DNA of 29,841 bases. It comes from Bog-473 sp035534235 (GTDB lineage Bacteria; Actinomycetota; Acidimicrobiia; Acidimicrobiales; RAAP-2). The notes under the pieces are model-generated. The model did no database searches, was not told the origin of the DNA, and saw only the letters and a list, made by a program, of their open reading frames with translations. Position numbers and translations under genes: made by a program. This document shows positions 14,735 through 23,091 of the stretch, in pieces (the stretch's first letter is position 1; each line of letters opens with the position of its first letter). The stretch is from the NCBI GenBank assembly GCA_035534235.1, contig DATLSH010000011.1, forward strand, positions 1 through 29,841, read 5' to 3'.

Positions 14735-15949
14735 TCAACGGGTCAGCAGGACCGACGATCCATGCCCGAAGAGGCCCTGGTTGGCGGTGACAGCCACCCG
14801 TGCCCCTTCCACCTGGTGCCCGCTCGCGGTTCCCCGCAGCTGCCACACGCACTCACACACCTGGGCGATGGCCTGGGCGGGGATCGCCTCACCGAAGCAC
14901 GACAGGCCCCCCGACGGGTTGACCGGCACCCGGCCACCTAGGGAGGTGGCCCCGTCGCGCAGCAGCTTCTCGGCCTCACCCTCGCCGCACAGCCCGATGT
15001 CCTCGTACCAGTCCAGCTCCAGCGCGGCCGAGAGGTCGTAGACCTCGGCGAGGCTGAGATCCTCGGGCCCGATGCCCGCCTCGGCGTAGGCAGCCGCAGT
15101 GATGGAAGGGCGGAACCCCGCGCCGGCCTCCCACCCGCCGGTGGCGGTGACGGCAGAGTCGGTCGAGAAGTTCGGCATCTCTATCACCGTGTTGGGGAAC
15201 GACGGCGTGACCGTCGATACGGCGTTGATGGTCACCGTGGGCTCGGCCCCACCGGCATGGCGGCGGGCGAAGTCCATGCTGGTGAGCACCAGCGCCGCAC
15301 CGCCGTCCGAGGTGGCGCAGATCTCCAGGAGCCGGAGCGGGTCAGCCACCATGGGTGACGCCAGCACCTCTTCCACCGTGACCTCCCCGCGGTAGCGGGC
15401 GTACGGATTGGCCAGCCCGTGCCGCGCGTTCTTGACCTTCACCTGCGCGAAGTCCTCCACGGTGGCTCCGAAACGGTCCATGCGTCGGCGGGCGTACAAC
15501 GCGAAATACGTCGGGTTGGTGGCACCCATGAGGTGGAAGCGCAACCAGTCCGGATCGTCCTTGCGGTCCCCGCCACCCACGGGGGCGAAGAACCCCTTCG
15601 GCGTGGTGTCGGCTCCCACCACCAGCGCCACGTCACACAGGCCGGCCAGTATCTGCGCCCGGGCGATGCCGATGGCGGCTGCTCCCGAGGCGCAGGCGGC
15701 GTACACGCTGCTGACCCGGGCGCCGGTCCAGCCCAGGGCCTGGGCGAAGGTGGCCCCGGCCACGAAGCCCGGATAGCCGTTGCGGATGGTGTCGGCCCCC
15801 GAGACGAACTGGATTTCGCGCCAGGTCAGCCCGGCGTCGGCCAGCGCGTCGTGCACGGCGGCCAGGCCGTACTCCACGAAGGGTCGGCCCCACTTGCCCC
15901 ACGGGTGCATGCCCGCGCCGAGGACGGCAATCCTCTTGTCATCCGCCAC
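14735..15949 (-). CDS. Thiolase-fold lipid-transfer protein (Ltp3/Ltp4-like)
   Basis: 404 residues from a GTG at 15949, 3 bp after the stop of the DUF35 gene. Landmarks are RIAVLGAGMHPWGKWGR, VYAACASGAAAIG with the nucleophile-position C86, DPDWLRFHLMGATNPTYFALYARRRMD, and NPSGGLSCFGEAIPAQAI. The GHPxG motif of true thiolases is replaced by NPSGG, as in the SCP2/Ltp subgroup. Such proteins act with Zn-ribbon OB-fold partners in C-C bond cleavage (thiolysis or retro-aldol) of steroid side-chain or ring CoA esters. The partner is encoded immediately upstream. Ltp2-type aldolase versus Ltp3/4 cannot be decided, but retention of C86 favours a thiolase-like reaction. Confidence 0.88.
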   Translation of the reverse strand: MADDKRIAVLGAGMHPWGKWGRPFVEYGLAAVHDALADAGLTWREIQFVSGADTIRNGYPGFVAGATFAQALGWTGARVSSVYAACASGAAAIGIARAQILAGLCDVALVVGADTTPKGFFAPVGGGDRKDDPDWLRFHLMGATNPTYFALYARRRMDRFGATVEDFAQVKVKNARHGLANPYARYRGEVTVEEVLASPMVADPLRLLEICATSDGGAALVLTSMDFARRHAGGAEPTVTINAVSTVTPSFPNTVIEMPNFSTDSAVTATGGWEAGAGFRPSITAAAYAEAGIGPEDLSLAEVYDLSAALELDWYEDIGLCGEGEAEKLLRDGATSLGGRVPVNPSGGLSCFGEAIPAQAIAQVCECVWQLRGTASGHQVEGARVAVTANQGLFGHGSSVLLTR

Positions 15950-15952
15950 GGC

Positions 15953-16399
15953 TCAGGCCACCCCGGTGGCGGCCACCGGCTGCCATTTCCACACCAGGTA
16001 GTCGGTGTCGTCCTCCGAGTACAAGGTGTCGACCACCAGCTCCACCTCATCGCCCACCGTGAGGTCCTCGACCGTCACTCCGGGCACGATCTGGCCCATG
16101 ATCACGAGCTTCTCGGCCGCCAGCTCGACCGCCGCCAGGCAGAAAGGCACGTAGGGATCGGCCGGCACGTAGGGCGGGGGAGGTTGGTAGCGGGCATCGG
16201 TGTAGGACCAGATCCGGCCCCGCCGGGAGAGCTCCACCGCCTCGAAGTCCACGCTGTCGCAGTCGGGATTGCGGCAGGAGCGCCGCTCGGCCGGGAAGGC
16301 ATAGGTGCCGCAGCCGGCGCAGCGCGAACCGAGCAGGGCCGCCATGCCGTCGTCGCCCTCGCGGAACCACCCCTCAATCGCCGGTACCCGGTTCTGCAT
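15953..16399 (-). CDS. Zn-ribbon OB-fold protein (DUF35 family), Ltp partner
   Basis: 148 residues. The rubredoxin-like zinc ribbon has C27, C30, C42 and C47 (CAGC ... SCRNPDC). An OB-fold follows, with GRIWSYTDARYQPPPPYV and AAVELAAEKLVIMGQIVPG. In mycobacteria such proteins (for example Rv3521, or the DUF35 part of ChsH2) bind and activate Ltp thiolase/aldolase proteins. The ATG overlaps the stop of the upstream thiolase by 1 nt (TGATG), and the Ltp gene follows 3 bp later, so all three are one translation-coupled operon. Confidence 0.92.
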   Translation of the reverse strand: MQNRVPAIEGWFREGDDGMAALLGSRCAGCGTYAFPAERRSCRNPDCDSVDFEAVELSRRGRIWSYTDARYQPPPPYVPADPYVPFCLAAVELAAEKLVIMGQIVPGVTVEDLTVGDEVELVVDTLYSEDDTDYLVWKWQPVAATGVA

Positions 16400-17577
16400 C
16401 AGCCCAGTCTCTCAATGATGGTGGCGTTGGCCTGCCCGCCACCCTCGCACATCGTCTGCAGCCCGAAGCGGCCACCGGTGCGCTCCAACTCGTTGAGCAG
16501 CGTGGCCATCAGCCGGGCGCCCGAGCACCCCGTCGGGTGGCCGATGGCGATGGCGCCCCCGTTGACGTTCACCTTGTCCATGTCGAGATGGAACTCACGT
16601 TCCCAGGCCAGGACCACCGAGGCGAAGGCCTCGTTGATCTCAATCAGGTCGATGTCGGCCAGGGACAGCTTGGACTTGGCCAGGACCAGTTTGGTGGCCG
16701 GGATCACCGCGGTCAGCATGATCTGGGGGTCGTTGGCCGCCACGGCGAAGGTGTGGAAGCGGGCACGCGGGCGCAACCCGAGGGAGGTCGCCCGCTCCTC
16801 GCTCATGATCAACACGGCAGCCGCCCCGTCGGATATCTGCGAGGAGGTGCCTGCGGTCACCGACCCCGTCTCGGAGAAGGCGGGCCGCAGGCCGCGCAGC
16901 TTCTCCAGCGAGGTGTCCCGGCGCACGCCCTCGTCGACCTCCATCATCCCCGTGACATCCGCCGCCCCCGGGACGTCGGGGTGGACCCGGGCCTCCAGAG
17001 CCACGATCTCCCCGGCGAACCGCCCTTCATCGGTGGCCCGGGCCGCCCGCTGGTGCGAGCGTAGGGCCAGGGCGTCCATGTCGTCGCGGCTGACCTTCCA
17101 GCGCCGGGCGATCTCCTCTGCGCACTCGCCCTGGTGGATCAGCTCGTAGCGCTCCTTGTACAGCGGGCCGTACGCCTCTCCGGGTCCGGGATCGGTCGTC
17201 GAGCCGATCGGCACCCGGCTCATCGATTCCACGCCGGACCCGATGGCCACGTCCATGGCTCCCGACATCACCGCCTGGGCCGCGAAGTGGATGGCCTGCT
17301 GGGCCGACCCGCACTGGCGGTCGACGGTGGTGCCCGGGACGGACTCGGGGAACCCGGCCGCCAGCGCCGCGTTGCGGCCGATGTTCATCGCCTGCTCGCC
17401 GACGGTCATGGTGCAACCCATGATCACGTCCTCCACCAGTGCCGGGTCCAGGTCGTTGCGGGCCAGCAGGGCGGCCAGAGGCTGGGCGGCCAGGTCGGTG
17501 GCGTGCCACCCCGAGAGCCGGCCTCCCCGGCGGCCCACCGGGGTCCGTACTGCGTCGACGATGACGGCGTTCGGCAT
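16399..17577 (-). CDS. Acetyl-CoA C-acetyltransferase (FadA5/FadA6-like thiolase)
   Basis: 392 residues from the ATG at 17577 (MPNAVIVDAVRTPVGRRGGRLSG); the open frame upstream to 17781 runs under the divergent esterase and is ignored. The thiolase triad is complete: C89 in DRQCGSAQQA, H347 in GHPTGCSG, C377 in MCEGGGQANA. The last two match FadA5 numbering. It removes acetyl-CoA from 3-ketoacyl-CoA intermediates. In an ipdABC-containing locus, FadA6 (ring C/D stage) is the natural match, but side-chain FadA5 cannot be excluded. It heads the operon with the DUF35 and Ltp genes. A lone TCTGAC half-site at 17589-17594 lies 12 bp upstream. Confidence 0.93.
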   Translation of the reverse strand: MPNAVIVDAVRTPVGRRGGRLSGWHATDLAAQPLAALLARNDLDPALVEDVIMGCTMTVGEQAMNIGRNAALAAGFPESVPGTTVDRQCGSAQQAIHFAAQAVMSGAMDVAIGSGVESMSRVPIGSTTDPGPGEAYGPLYKERYELIHQGECAEEIARRWKVSRDDMDALALRSHQRAARATDEGRFAGEIVALEARVHPDVPGAADVTGMMEVDEGVRRDTSLEKLRGLRPAFSETGSVTAGTSSQISDGAAAVLIMSEERATSLGLRPRARFHTFAVAANDPQIMLTAVIPATKLVLAKSKLSLADIDLIEINEAFASVVLAWEREFHLDMDKVNVNGGAIAIGHPTGCSGARLMATLLNELERTGGRFGLQTMCEGGGQANATIIERLG

Positions 17578-17686
17578 GAGGCGGCCAGTCTGACCCCGAA
17601 TACGCCAGGGTGCCACATCAGGACCTTCGGCCCGCAGTGGGCGGGGTGAGCGAAATCTCCCTGGCCCATGGACCAGGATAAGGACC

Positions 17687-18610
17687 GTGCGCCGCTCTTT
17701 CCTCGCCGCCGCAGCGTGCGCCATGAGCCTGACCGCGCTGGCGGCCGGCGCCCAAGCCGCGTCCACCGCGCGACCCGGCACGCGCCCGCTCGCTGCCGGT
17801 GCGCAGGCAACGGTGACCTACTGCAACCACGAGCAGGCGAGGATCACCGAGCCGCCCAAACTGGGCCGACCGGCGCCGGCCGCGGTCTACGTCCACGGCG
17901 GCTCGTGGGTCTCGGGGAACCTCAATACCGGTGGCTTCCTCATCGACCAGATCGGGCCGGACCTGGCCTCCAAGGGATTCGTGGTGGTCAGCTTGAACTA
18001 TCGGCTCGGGCCGAAGTTCCCCTGGCCGGCGCAGATTGAGGACGTCAAGTGCGCCATCCGCTACCTGCGGGCCAACGCCTCTGCCTTCAACCTCAACCCG
18101 GGCGAGATCGGCGCGTGGGGCCAGAGCGCCGGCGGCCACCTGGTCAGCCTGCTGGGCACCGCCGGGCGCTCGGCCGGCTGGGACGTGGGCCCGTACCGGA
18201 ACGAGTCGAGCCAGGTGCAGGCCGTGGTCGACATGGCTGGGCCGACCGACCTGCAAACCCTGGGTAACCAGGGCGACAGTGCACTGGTACAGCGCTCGTT
18301 CATATCGCTCCTGGGCAAGGTGCGACCCAGCAGGATCGGCCCGGACATGACGGCGGCCAGCCCGGTGACCTACGTGGCCCCGGGGGACCCACCTTTCCTG
18401 ATCCTCCATTCGGACAACGACCGCATCGTCTACCCCCAGCAGTCCAAGGAGCTCACGTGGGACCTGTCGGCGAACCACGTGTGGAACCAGCTCGTAGTTG
18501 TGGAGGGTGCCGGCCACGAGTTCGACCAGGCCGGAGGATCGCCCAACGAGGCCCAGATCACCACCTTGGTGGTCAACTTCTTCATTCTGCGCCTGGCCTT
18601 CCACGTCTGA
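17687..18610 (+). CDS. Secreted alpha/beta-hydrolase (esterase/lipase)
   Basis: 307 residues from a GTG at 17687. The first 25 residues (MRRSFLAAAACAMSLTALAAGAQA) form a typical Sec signal peptide with a possible cut after AQA. The hydrolase fold shows HGG (70-72) for the oxyanion hole, GQSAGG with nucleophile S147, D245 (HSDNDRIV) and H277 (GAGHEF). This pattern belongs to the HSL/BD-FAE-type carboxylesterases. Being exported, it may release acyl or ester-linked substrates outside the cell before uptake. It is divergent from the thiolase operon and 56 bp before an acyl-CoA dehydrogenase. Confidence 0.9.
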   Translation: MRRSFLAAAACAMSLTALAAGAQAASTARPGTRPLAAGAQATVTYCNHEQARITEPPKLGRPAPAAVYVHGGSWVSGNLNTGGFLIDQIGPDLASKGFVVVSLNYRLGPKFPWPAQIEDVKCAIRYLRANASAFNLNPGEIGAWGQSAGGHLVSLLGTAGRSAGWDVGPYRNESSQVQAVVDMAGPTDLQTLGNQGDSALVQRSFISLLGKVRPSRIGPDMTAASPVTYVAPGDPPFLILHSDNDRIVYPQQSKELTWDLSANHVWNQLVVVEGAGHEFDQAGGSPNEAQITTLVVNFFILRLAFHV

Positions 18611-18666
18611 CGACGTCGCTCTCCCCGCTGGCAATCAAAGGGCGGGTGTGTCAGATTCGCTGCGCC

Positions 18667-19815
18667 GTGAACCTGACCTTCAGCCCCGAGCAAGAGGCCT
18701 TCCGGGGCGAAGCCCGGGCCTGGCTGTCCGCGCACGTGCCCACCGAGCCGCTGCCCTCGCTCGATACGCCGGCCGGCTTCGCCGCCCACCGGGACTGGGA
18801 ACGCACGCTCTTCGAGGATCGCTGGTCGGTGGTGAGCTGGCCCACCGAGTACGGCGGGCGCGACCTCGGGATCATGGAGTGGCTCGTCTTCGAGGAGGAG
18901 TACTACCGGGCCCGGGCGCCCAAGCGGGTCAGCCAGAACGGCATCTTCCTGCTCGCCCCCACCTTGCTCGAGTACGGCACCGCGGCTCAAAAGGCTCGCT
19001 TCCTTCCCCCCATGGCCTCGGGCGACGAAATCTGGTGCCAGGGCTGGTCCGAGCCCGACGCCGGCAGCGACCTGGCCGGCATCCGCTCGCGGGCGGCGCG
19101 GAGCACCGACGGCGGCGGCTGGGTGCTCAGCGGGCAGAAGACCTGGGCCAGCCGGGGCGCCTTCGCCGAATGGTGCTTCGGCATCTTCCGCACCGGCCCC
19201 GAGGCCGAGCGTCACCGCGGGCTCACCTATTTCCTGGTGGCCATGGACTCACCCGGGGTCACCGTGCGCCCCATCTCCCAGATAGACGGCGAGACCGGGT
19301 TCGCCGAGATCTTCTTCGACCAGGTCGCGGTGCCCGACGACCAGGTGCTCGGCGACGTGGGGGCCGGCTGGTCCGTCGCCATGGCCACGGCGGGCAGCGA
19401 GCGCGGCCTCAGCCTGCGCAGCCCGGCCCGCTACTCCGAGGCAGCCGACCGCCTCCTCGACCTCTTCCATCAGCGCGGCGGGCCACCGTCCTCCGTCGAC
19501 GCCGTGGCCCGGGCCCACATGGACGCCGAGGCCTACCAGCTCCACACCTACTGGACCGCCACCAGAGTGAGCCGGGGCCACTCTGTCGGGCCGGAGGCCA
19601 GCTGCAACAAGATCTTCTGGTCCGAGACCGACGTGGCGATTCACGAGGCCGCCCTGAACCTGTTGGGGACCGGGGCCGAACTGCTGGAGGCAGGTTCGCC
19701 CGGTGAGTGGCTCGACGGGTACCTCTTTTCGCTGGCCGGGCCGATCTACGCCGGCACGAACGAGATCCAGCGCAACGTGGTGGCCGAGCGCCTGCTCGGC
19801 CTGCCCCGCGGGTGA
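18667..19815 (+). CDS. Acyl-CoA dehydrogenase, catalytic-type subunit (FadE)
   Basis: 382 residues from a GTG at 18667 (VNLTFSPEQEAFRGEARAWL); a GTG at 18646 is an alternative. FAD/substrate motifs are CQGWSEPDAGSDLAG and GQKTWASRGAF. Near the C-terminus is IYAGTNEIQRNVVAERLLGLP, where Ala replaces the catalytic Glu of medium-chain enzymes (IYEGT). A Glu at 245 (AGSERGLSL) sits where isovaleryl-CoA dehydrogenase and the mycobacterial heteromeric FadE26-type subunits place the base. The next gene is a divergent ACAD, so the two probably form an alpha2beta2 enzyme that desaturates steroid-type CoA esters. Confidence 0.92.
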   Translation: MNLTFSPEQEAFRGEARAWLSAHVPTEPLPSLDTPAGFAAHRDWERTLFEDRWSVVSWPTEYGGRDLGIMEWLVFEEEYYRARAPKRVSQNGIFLLAPTLLEYGTAAQKARFLPPMASGDEIWCQGWSEPDAGSDLAGIRSRAARSTDGGGWVLSGQKTWASRGAFAEWCFGIFRTGPEAERHRGLTYFLVAMDSPGVTVRPISQIDGETGFAEIFFDQVAVPDDQVLGDVGAGWSVAMATAGSERGLSLRSPARYSEAADRLLDLFHQRGGPPSSVDAVARAHMDAEAYQLHTYWTATRVSRGHSVGPEASCNKIFWSETDVAIHEAALNLLGTGAELLEAGSPGEWLDGYLFSLAGPIYAGTNEIQRNVVAERLLGLPRG

Positions 19816-19868
19816 GCGCCCGCTCGCCGGTCCCCGGTGGATGAACCCCCGGTGATGAGCCCACGAAG

Positions 19869-21002
19869 ATGACGATGGACTTCGCCTTCTCCGACGAGCA
19901 GGTCGAACTGCGCCAGGCCGTGCACCAGGTGCTCAATGCCGAGTGCCCGGTGGCTGCCCTGCGGGCCTACGACGAGGCCGACCCGACGCAGCGCAGCACC
20001 CTGGCCCGCGTCCGTTGGGCCGTGCTGGCCGAGCTGGGAGCGCCCGCGCTGCTGGTTCCCGAGTCCGCCGGTGGGCTCGGTTTGGGCGACGTCGACCTGG
20101 TGGGCGTGCTGGAGGAAGCCGGGTGGGCCGCCCTGCCCGAGCCCTTGCTGGAGACGGCGGCACTGGCGGCGCCCACGCTGGCCGCCCTCAGGCCGGCACC
20201 GGTGGCCGCCGCCGCCCTCGAAATGCTGCTGGTCGGGCCCGCCACCTTCGCCGTCGGAGGCATCGACGTCACGGCGTCGGGTCCAACGTCGCCCACCACC
20301 GTCTCGGCCGACGGCCTATTGCGCACCCCGCGCGTGGTGGGTGCCCGCGACGCCACCCTCCTCCTGCTCGCCAGCGAGGACCCGGACTCCGGCTGGCAGC
20401 TCCATGCCGTGCCGACCTCGTCGTGCACGGCCGAACCCACACCGGCACTGAGCGCCACCCGGGACCTCTCCACCGTCCACTGGCCGCTCTCGGCCGACAC
20501 GTTGCTGGCCTACGGCGTGGCGGCCGAGGCCACCGTCGCGCTCCTGGCCGACCGGGCTGCCGCCGGGTGTGCAGCGCTCCTCATCGGGCTGGCCGACCGC
20601 ATGATCACCATGAGCGCCGACTACGCCAAGGAGCGCCAACAGTTCGGAAAGCCCATCGGCAGCTTCCAGGCCGTCAAGCACCTGCTGGCCAACGCCCGAG
20701 TCAAGTTGGAGTTCGCCCGACCGGCCACCTACCGGGCCGCCTGGTCCCTGGCCACCGCGCAGCCGTCGGTTTCCCACGACGCGTCCATGGCCAAGGCCAT
20801 GGCCTCGGACGCCGCCGACCTGGCCGCCCGGACCGCCCTGCAAGTTCACGGGGCCATCGGGTACACCTGGGAGTGCGACCTCCACTTCTTCATGAAGCGC
20901 ACGTGGGCGCTCTCGCGGGCCTGGGGTGACGCCGCCACCCACCGCCGGCTCGTGCTGGCCCAGGCCGGGCGGGGAGGTACCACCATGTCCGATTTCCGCT
21001 AG
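19869..21002 (+). CDS. Acyl-CoA dehydrogenase, non-catalytic-type partner subunit
   Basis: 377 residues from the ATG at 19869; ATG 19875 is also possible. The N-terminus FAFSDEQVELRQAVHQVL is ACAD-like, but the middle beta domain is divergent and the CQG-SEPDAGSD motif is absent. The C-terminal helices keep YAKERQQFGKPIGSFQAVKHLLA and QVHGAIGYTWECDLHFFMKR, which bind FAD across the dimer interface. No Glu is found at either known catalytic position. This matches the degenerate partner subunits of mycobacterial FadE heterotetramers. It lies 53 bp after the catalytic-type subunit on the same strand. Confidence 0.9.
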   Translation: MTMDFAFSDEQVELRQAVHQVLNAECPVAALRAYDEADPTQRSTLARVRWAVLAELGAPALLVPESAGGLGLGDVDLVGVLEEAGWAALPEPLLETAALAAPTLAALRPAPVAAAALEMLLVGPATFAVGGIDVTASGPTSPTTVSADGLLRTPRVVGARDATLLLLASEDPDSGWQLHAVPTSSCTAEPTPALSATRDLSTVHWPLSADTLLAYGVAAEATVALLADRAAAGCAALLIGLADRMITMSADYAKERQQFGKPIGSFQAVKHLLANARVKLEFARPATYRAAWSLATAQPSVSHDASMAKAMASDAADLAARTALQVHGAIGYTWECDLHFFMKRTWALSRAWGDAATHRRLVLAQAGRGGTTMSDFR

Positions 21003-21034
21003 TAATCGGCCCGCCGGCATGCCACGCTGGCCCC

Positions 21035-22579
21035 GTGATTGAGGATCCGGACCGCTGCTACCAGGCCGCCCAGAGCAAGGACGCCCGCTTCGACGGCTGG
21101 TTCTTCTGCGGTGTCACCTCCACCGGCATCTACTGCCGGCCCAGCTGCCCGGCGCGCACGCCCAAGCGCCAGAACGTGCGCTTCTACCCCAGCGCGGCGG
21201 CGGCCCAGCAGGCCGGGTTCCGGGCTTGCTTGCGCTGCCGGCCCGACGCCACCCCGGGCTCACCGGAATGGAACCTGCGGGCCGACGTGGTGGCCCGGGC
21301 CATGCGCCTCATCCGCGATGGCATCGTCGACCGCGAGGGAGTGGAGGGTTTGGCCCGCCGCCTCGGCTACAGCACGCGCCAGCTCAATCGGCTCGTCACG
21401 GCCGAGGTGGGAACGGGGCCTCTGGCCATCGCCCGGGCCCAGCGCAGCCAGACGGCTCGCATCCTGCTCGAGACCACCGACCTTCCCATTACCCACGTGG
21501 CCTTCGCCGCCGGCTTCGCCAGCGTGCGCCAGTGCAACGAGACAGTGCGCCAGATCTTCGCCGACACTCCGGGAGGGCTACGGGCCCGGGTATCGAAGAC
21601 CGCGGGGCGGCACCAGGCTGGTCGCGCCACCCAGGGCATCCGGCTTCGCTTGCCCTGCCGCCGGCCGTTCAGCCCGGACTCGGTGCTGCAGTTTCTGGGC
21701 GGTCGCGCCGTCGCCGGCATTGAGTCGCTCGACGGGTCGACATACCGGCGCAGCATGCGGCTGCCCCAAGGCCATGGCGTGGTGTCGCTGACGGCGCAGC
21801 CCGGCGGCGATGACGAGCCGGCGTTCGTCGAGGGCGAGCTGTGGCTGTCCGATCTGCGCGACCTGACCACGGCCGTGTCGCGCTGCCGGCAGCTGCTCGA
21901 CCTCGATGCCGATCCCGTCGCCGTATGGGAAGCACTGCGCCACGACCCGCTCGTCGGGCCACTGGTGCAGGAGAGTCCGGGGCGACGCGTGCCCGGCACG
22001 GTCGACGGCTTCGAATTGGCCGTGCGGGCCGTGATCGGGCAGCAGGTCTCGGTCCGGGGTGCCCGCACCATCGCCGGCCGCCTGGTCGAAGCCGCCGGTG
22101 AAGACCTGCCCGAATCAGAAGGCGACATCACACATCTCTTCCCCACCCCGGGCGCTCTCATGGAGCTGGCCCACCACGACCCGGACGTCTTCTCCATGCC
22201 GGCGGGCCGGCGTCAGGCGCTGGTGGCGCTGGCCGAGGCAATCGAGTGCGGCAACGTGGTCATCGACCCCGGATCCGACCCGACCGAGCTCCGCCAGGCG
22301 TTGGTGCGCCTGCCCGGGATCGGACCGTGGACGGCCGAGTACGTGGCCATGCGGGCGCTGCGCGACCCCGACGCCTTCTTGCCCACCGACCTCGGGATCC
22401 GGCGGGCCGCCCAGGCCCTCGGTCTGCCCGACGACCCGGCTCATCTGCTCACCGTGACCGAGGCGTGGCGGCCCTGGCGCAGCTACGCCATGGCCCACCT
22501 GTGGTCGCTCCCCTCCGCCCAGGCCCCCATGGCCAACACACAACTGACCAAAGCAAAATTGAAAGGACGTGCCGCATGA
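21035..22579 (+). CDS. alkA: Ada-AlkA fusion: methyl-sensor/regulator plus 3-methyladenine DNA glycosylase
   Basis: 514 residues from a GTG at 21035. Domains in order: an Ada-type zinc/methyl-acceptor domain (C34, C38, C65, C68; C34 aligns with the phosphotriester acceptor), an AraC-type HTH (about 90-190), an AlkA N-terminal domain (about 200-300), and an HhH-GPD glycosylase (about 310-500). The last has LPGIGPWTAEYVAMRAL and the catalytic D452 in LPTDLGIRRA. It removes alkylated bases and probably activates its own expression after methylation. The same fusion paired with ogt is known from M. tuberculosis (Rv1317c-Rv1316c). The stop overlaps the ogt ATG by 4 nt. It interrupts the catabolic genes. 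Confidence 0.94.
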   Translation: MIEDPDRCYQAAQSKDARFDGWFFCGVTSTGIYCRPSCPARTPKRQNVRFYPSAAAAQQAGFRACLRCRPDATPGSPEWNLRADVVARAMRLIRDGIVDREGVEGLARRLGYSTRQLNRLVTAEVGTGPLAIARAQRSQTARILLETTDLPITHVAFAAGFASVRQCNETVRQIFADTPGGLRARVSKTAGRHQAGRATQGIRLRLPCRRPFSPDSVLQFLGGRAVAGIESLDGSTYRRSMRLPQGHGVVSLTAQPGGDDEPAFVEGELWLSDLRDLTTAVSRCRQLLDLDADPVAVWEALRHDPLVGPLVQESPGRRVPGTVDGFELAVRAVIGQQVSVRGARTIAGRLVEAAGEDLPESEGDITHLFPTPGALMELAHHDPDVFSMPAGRRQALVALAEAIECGNVVIDPGSDPTELRQALVRLPGIGPWTAEYVAMRALRDPDAFLPTDLGIRRAAQALGLPDDPAHLLTVTEAWRPWRSYAMAHLWSLPSAQAPMANTQLTKAKLKGRAA

Positions 22580-23070
22580 GTACCACTCGATCAAACTCTG
22601 CCCCCACATTCACCATGCCCCTGGACACACCCGTCGGCCGCCTCGTGCTGGAGAGCGACGGCGACGCGCTCATCGGGATCTGGCTGCCCACGCAATCCCA
22701 GCCGGCCCGGGGCAGCGGCCACGACGCCCCGCCGGTCCTGAAGGACGCGGCGACCCAGCTTGAGGAATACTTCGCCCGGGAGCGTACCGAGTTCGACGTC
22801 CCCATGGTGCTCGACGGCACCGTCTTCCAGAAGGAGGTGTGGGCCGAGCTCACGCGCATCCCCTACGGCACGACCATCAGCTACGGGGAGTTGGCCCGGC
22901 GCGTCGGGCGACCGAAGGGCCCACGCGCCGTGGGCCAGGCCAACGGCAGGAATCCCATCCCCATCATGGTGCCGTGCCACCGGGTGCTGGCCGGCGACGG
23001 CATCGGCGGCTACGGCGGCGGCATGGCCATGAAGCGGACGCTGCTCGCCACCGAGGGCGTCTCGGCCTGA
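22576..23070 (+). CDS. ogt: Methylated-DNA--[protein]-cysteine S-methyltransferase
   Basis: 164 residues. The ATG at 22576 overlaps the alkA stop (ATGA) and is preceded by GAAAGGA. The active-site motif IMVPCHRVLAGDG has acceptor C134, followed by GIGGYGGGMAMK. IPYGTTISYGELARRVG is the recognition-helix region. It transfers the methyl group from O6-methylguanine to itself in a single-turnover repair reaction. With the Ada-AlkA fusion it forms an adaptive-response operon. The frame is open upstream to 22246, but that part lies within alkA. Confidence 0.95.
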   Translation: MSTTRSNSAPTFTMPLDTPVGRLVLESDGDALIGIWLPTQSQPARGSGHDAPPVLKDAATQLEEYFARERTEFDVPMVLDGTVFQKEVWAELTRIPYGTTISYGELARRVGRPKGPRAVGQANGRNPIPIMVPCHRVLAGDGIGGYGGGMAMKRTLLATEGVSA

Positions 23071-23079
23071 CCGGGTGTC

Positions 23080-23085
23080 TAAGGT
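23080..23085 (+). promoter_or_regulatory. -10 box of a probable leaderless SDR transcript
   Basis: TAAGGT is followed by exactly 6 nt and then the GTG start at 23092. There is no ribosome binding site. This is the spacing expected when the first transcribed base is the first base of the start codon. Confidence 0.5.
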
Positions 23086-23091
23086 GCGGCC

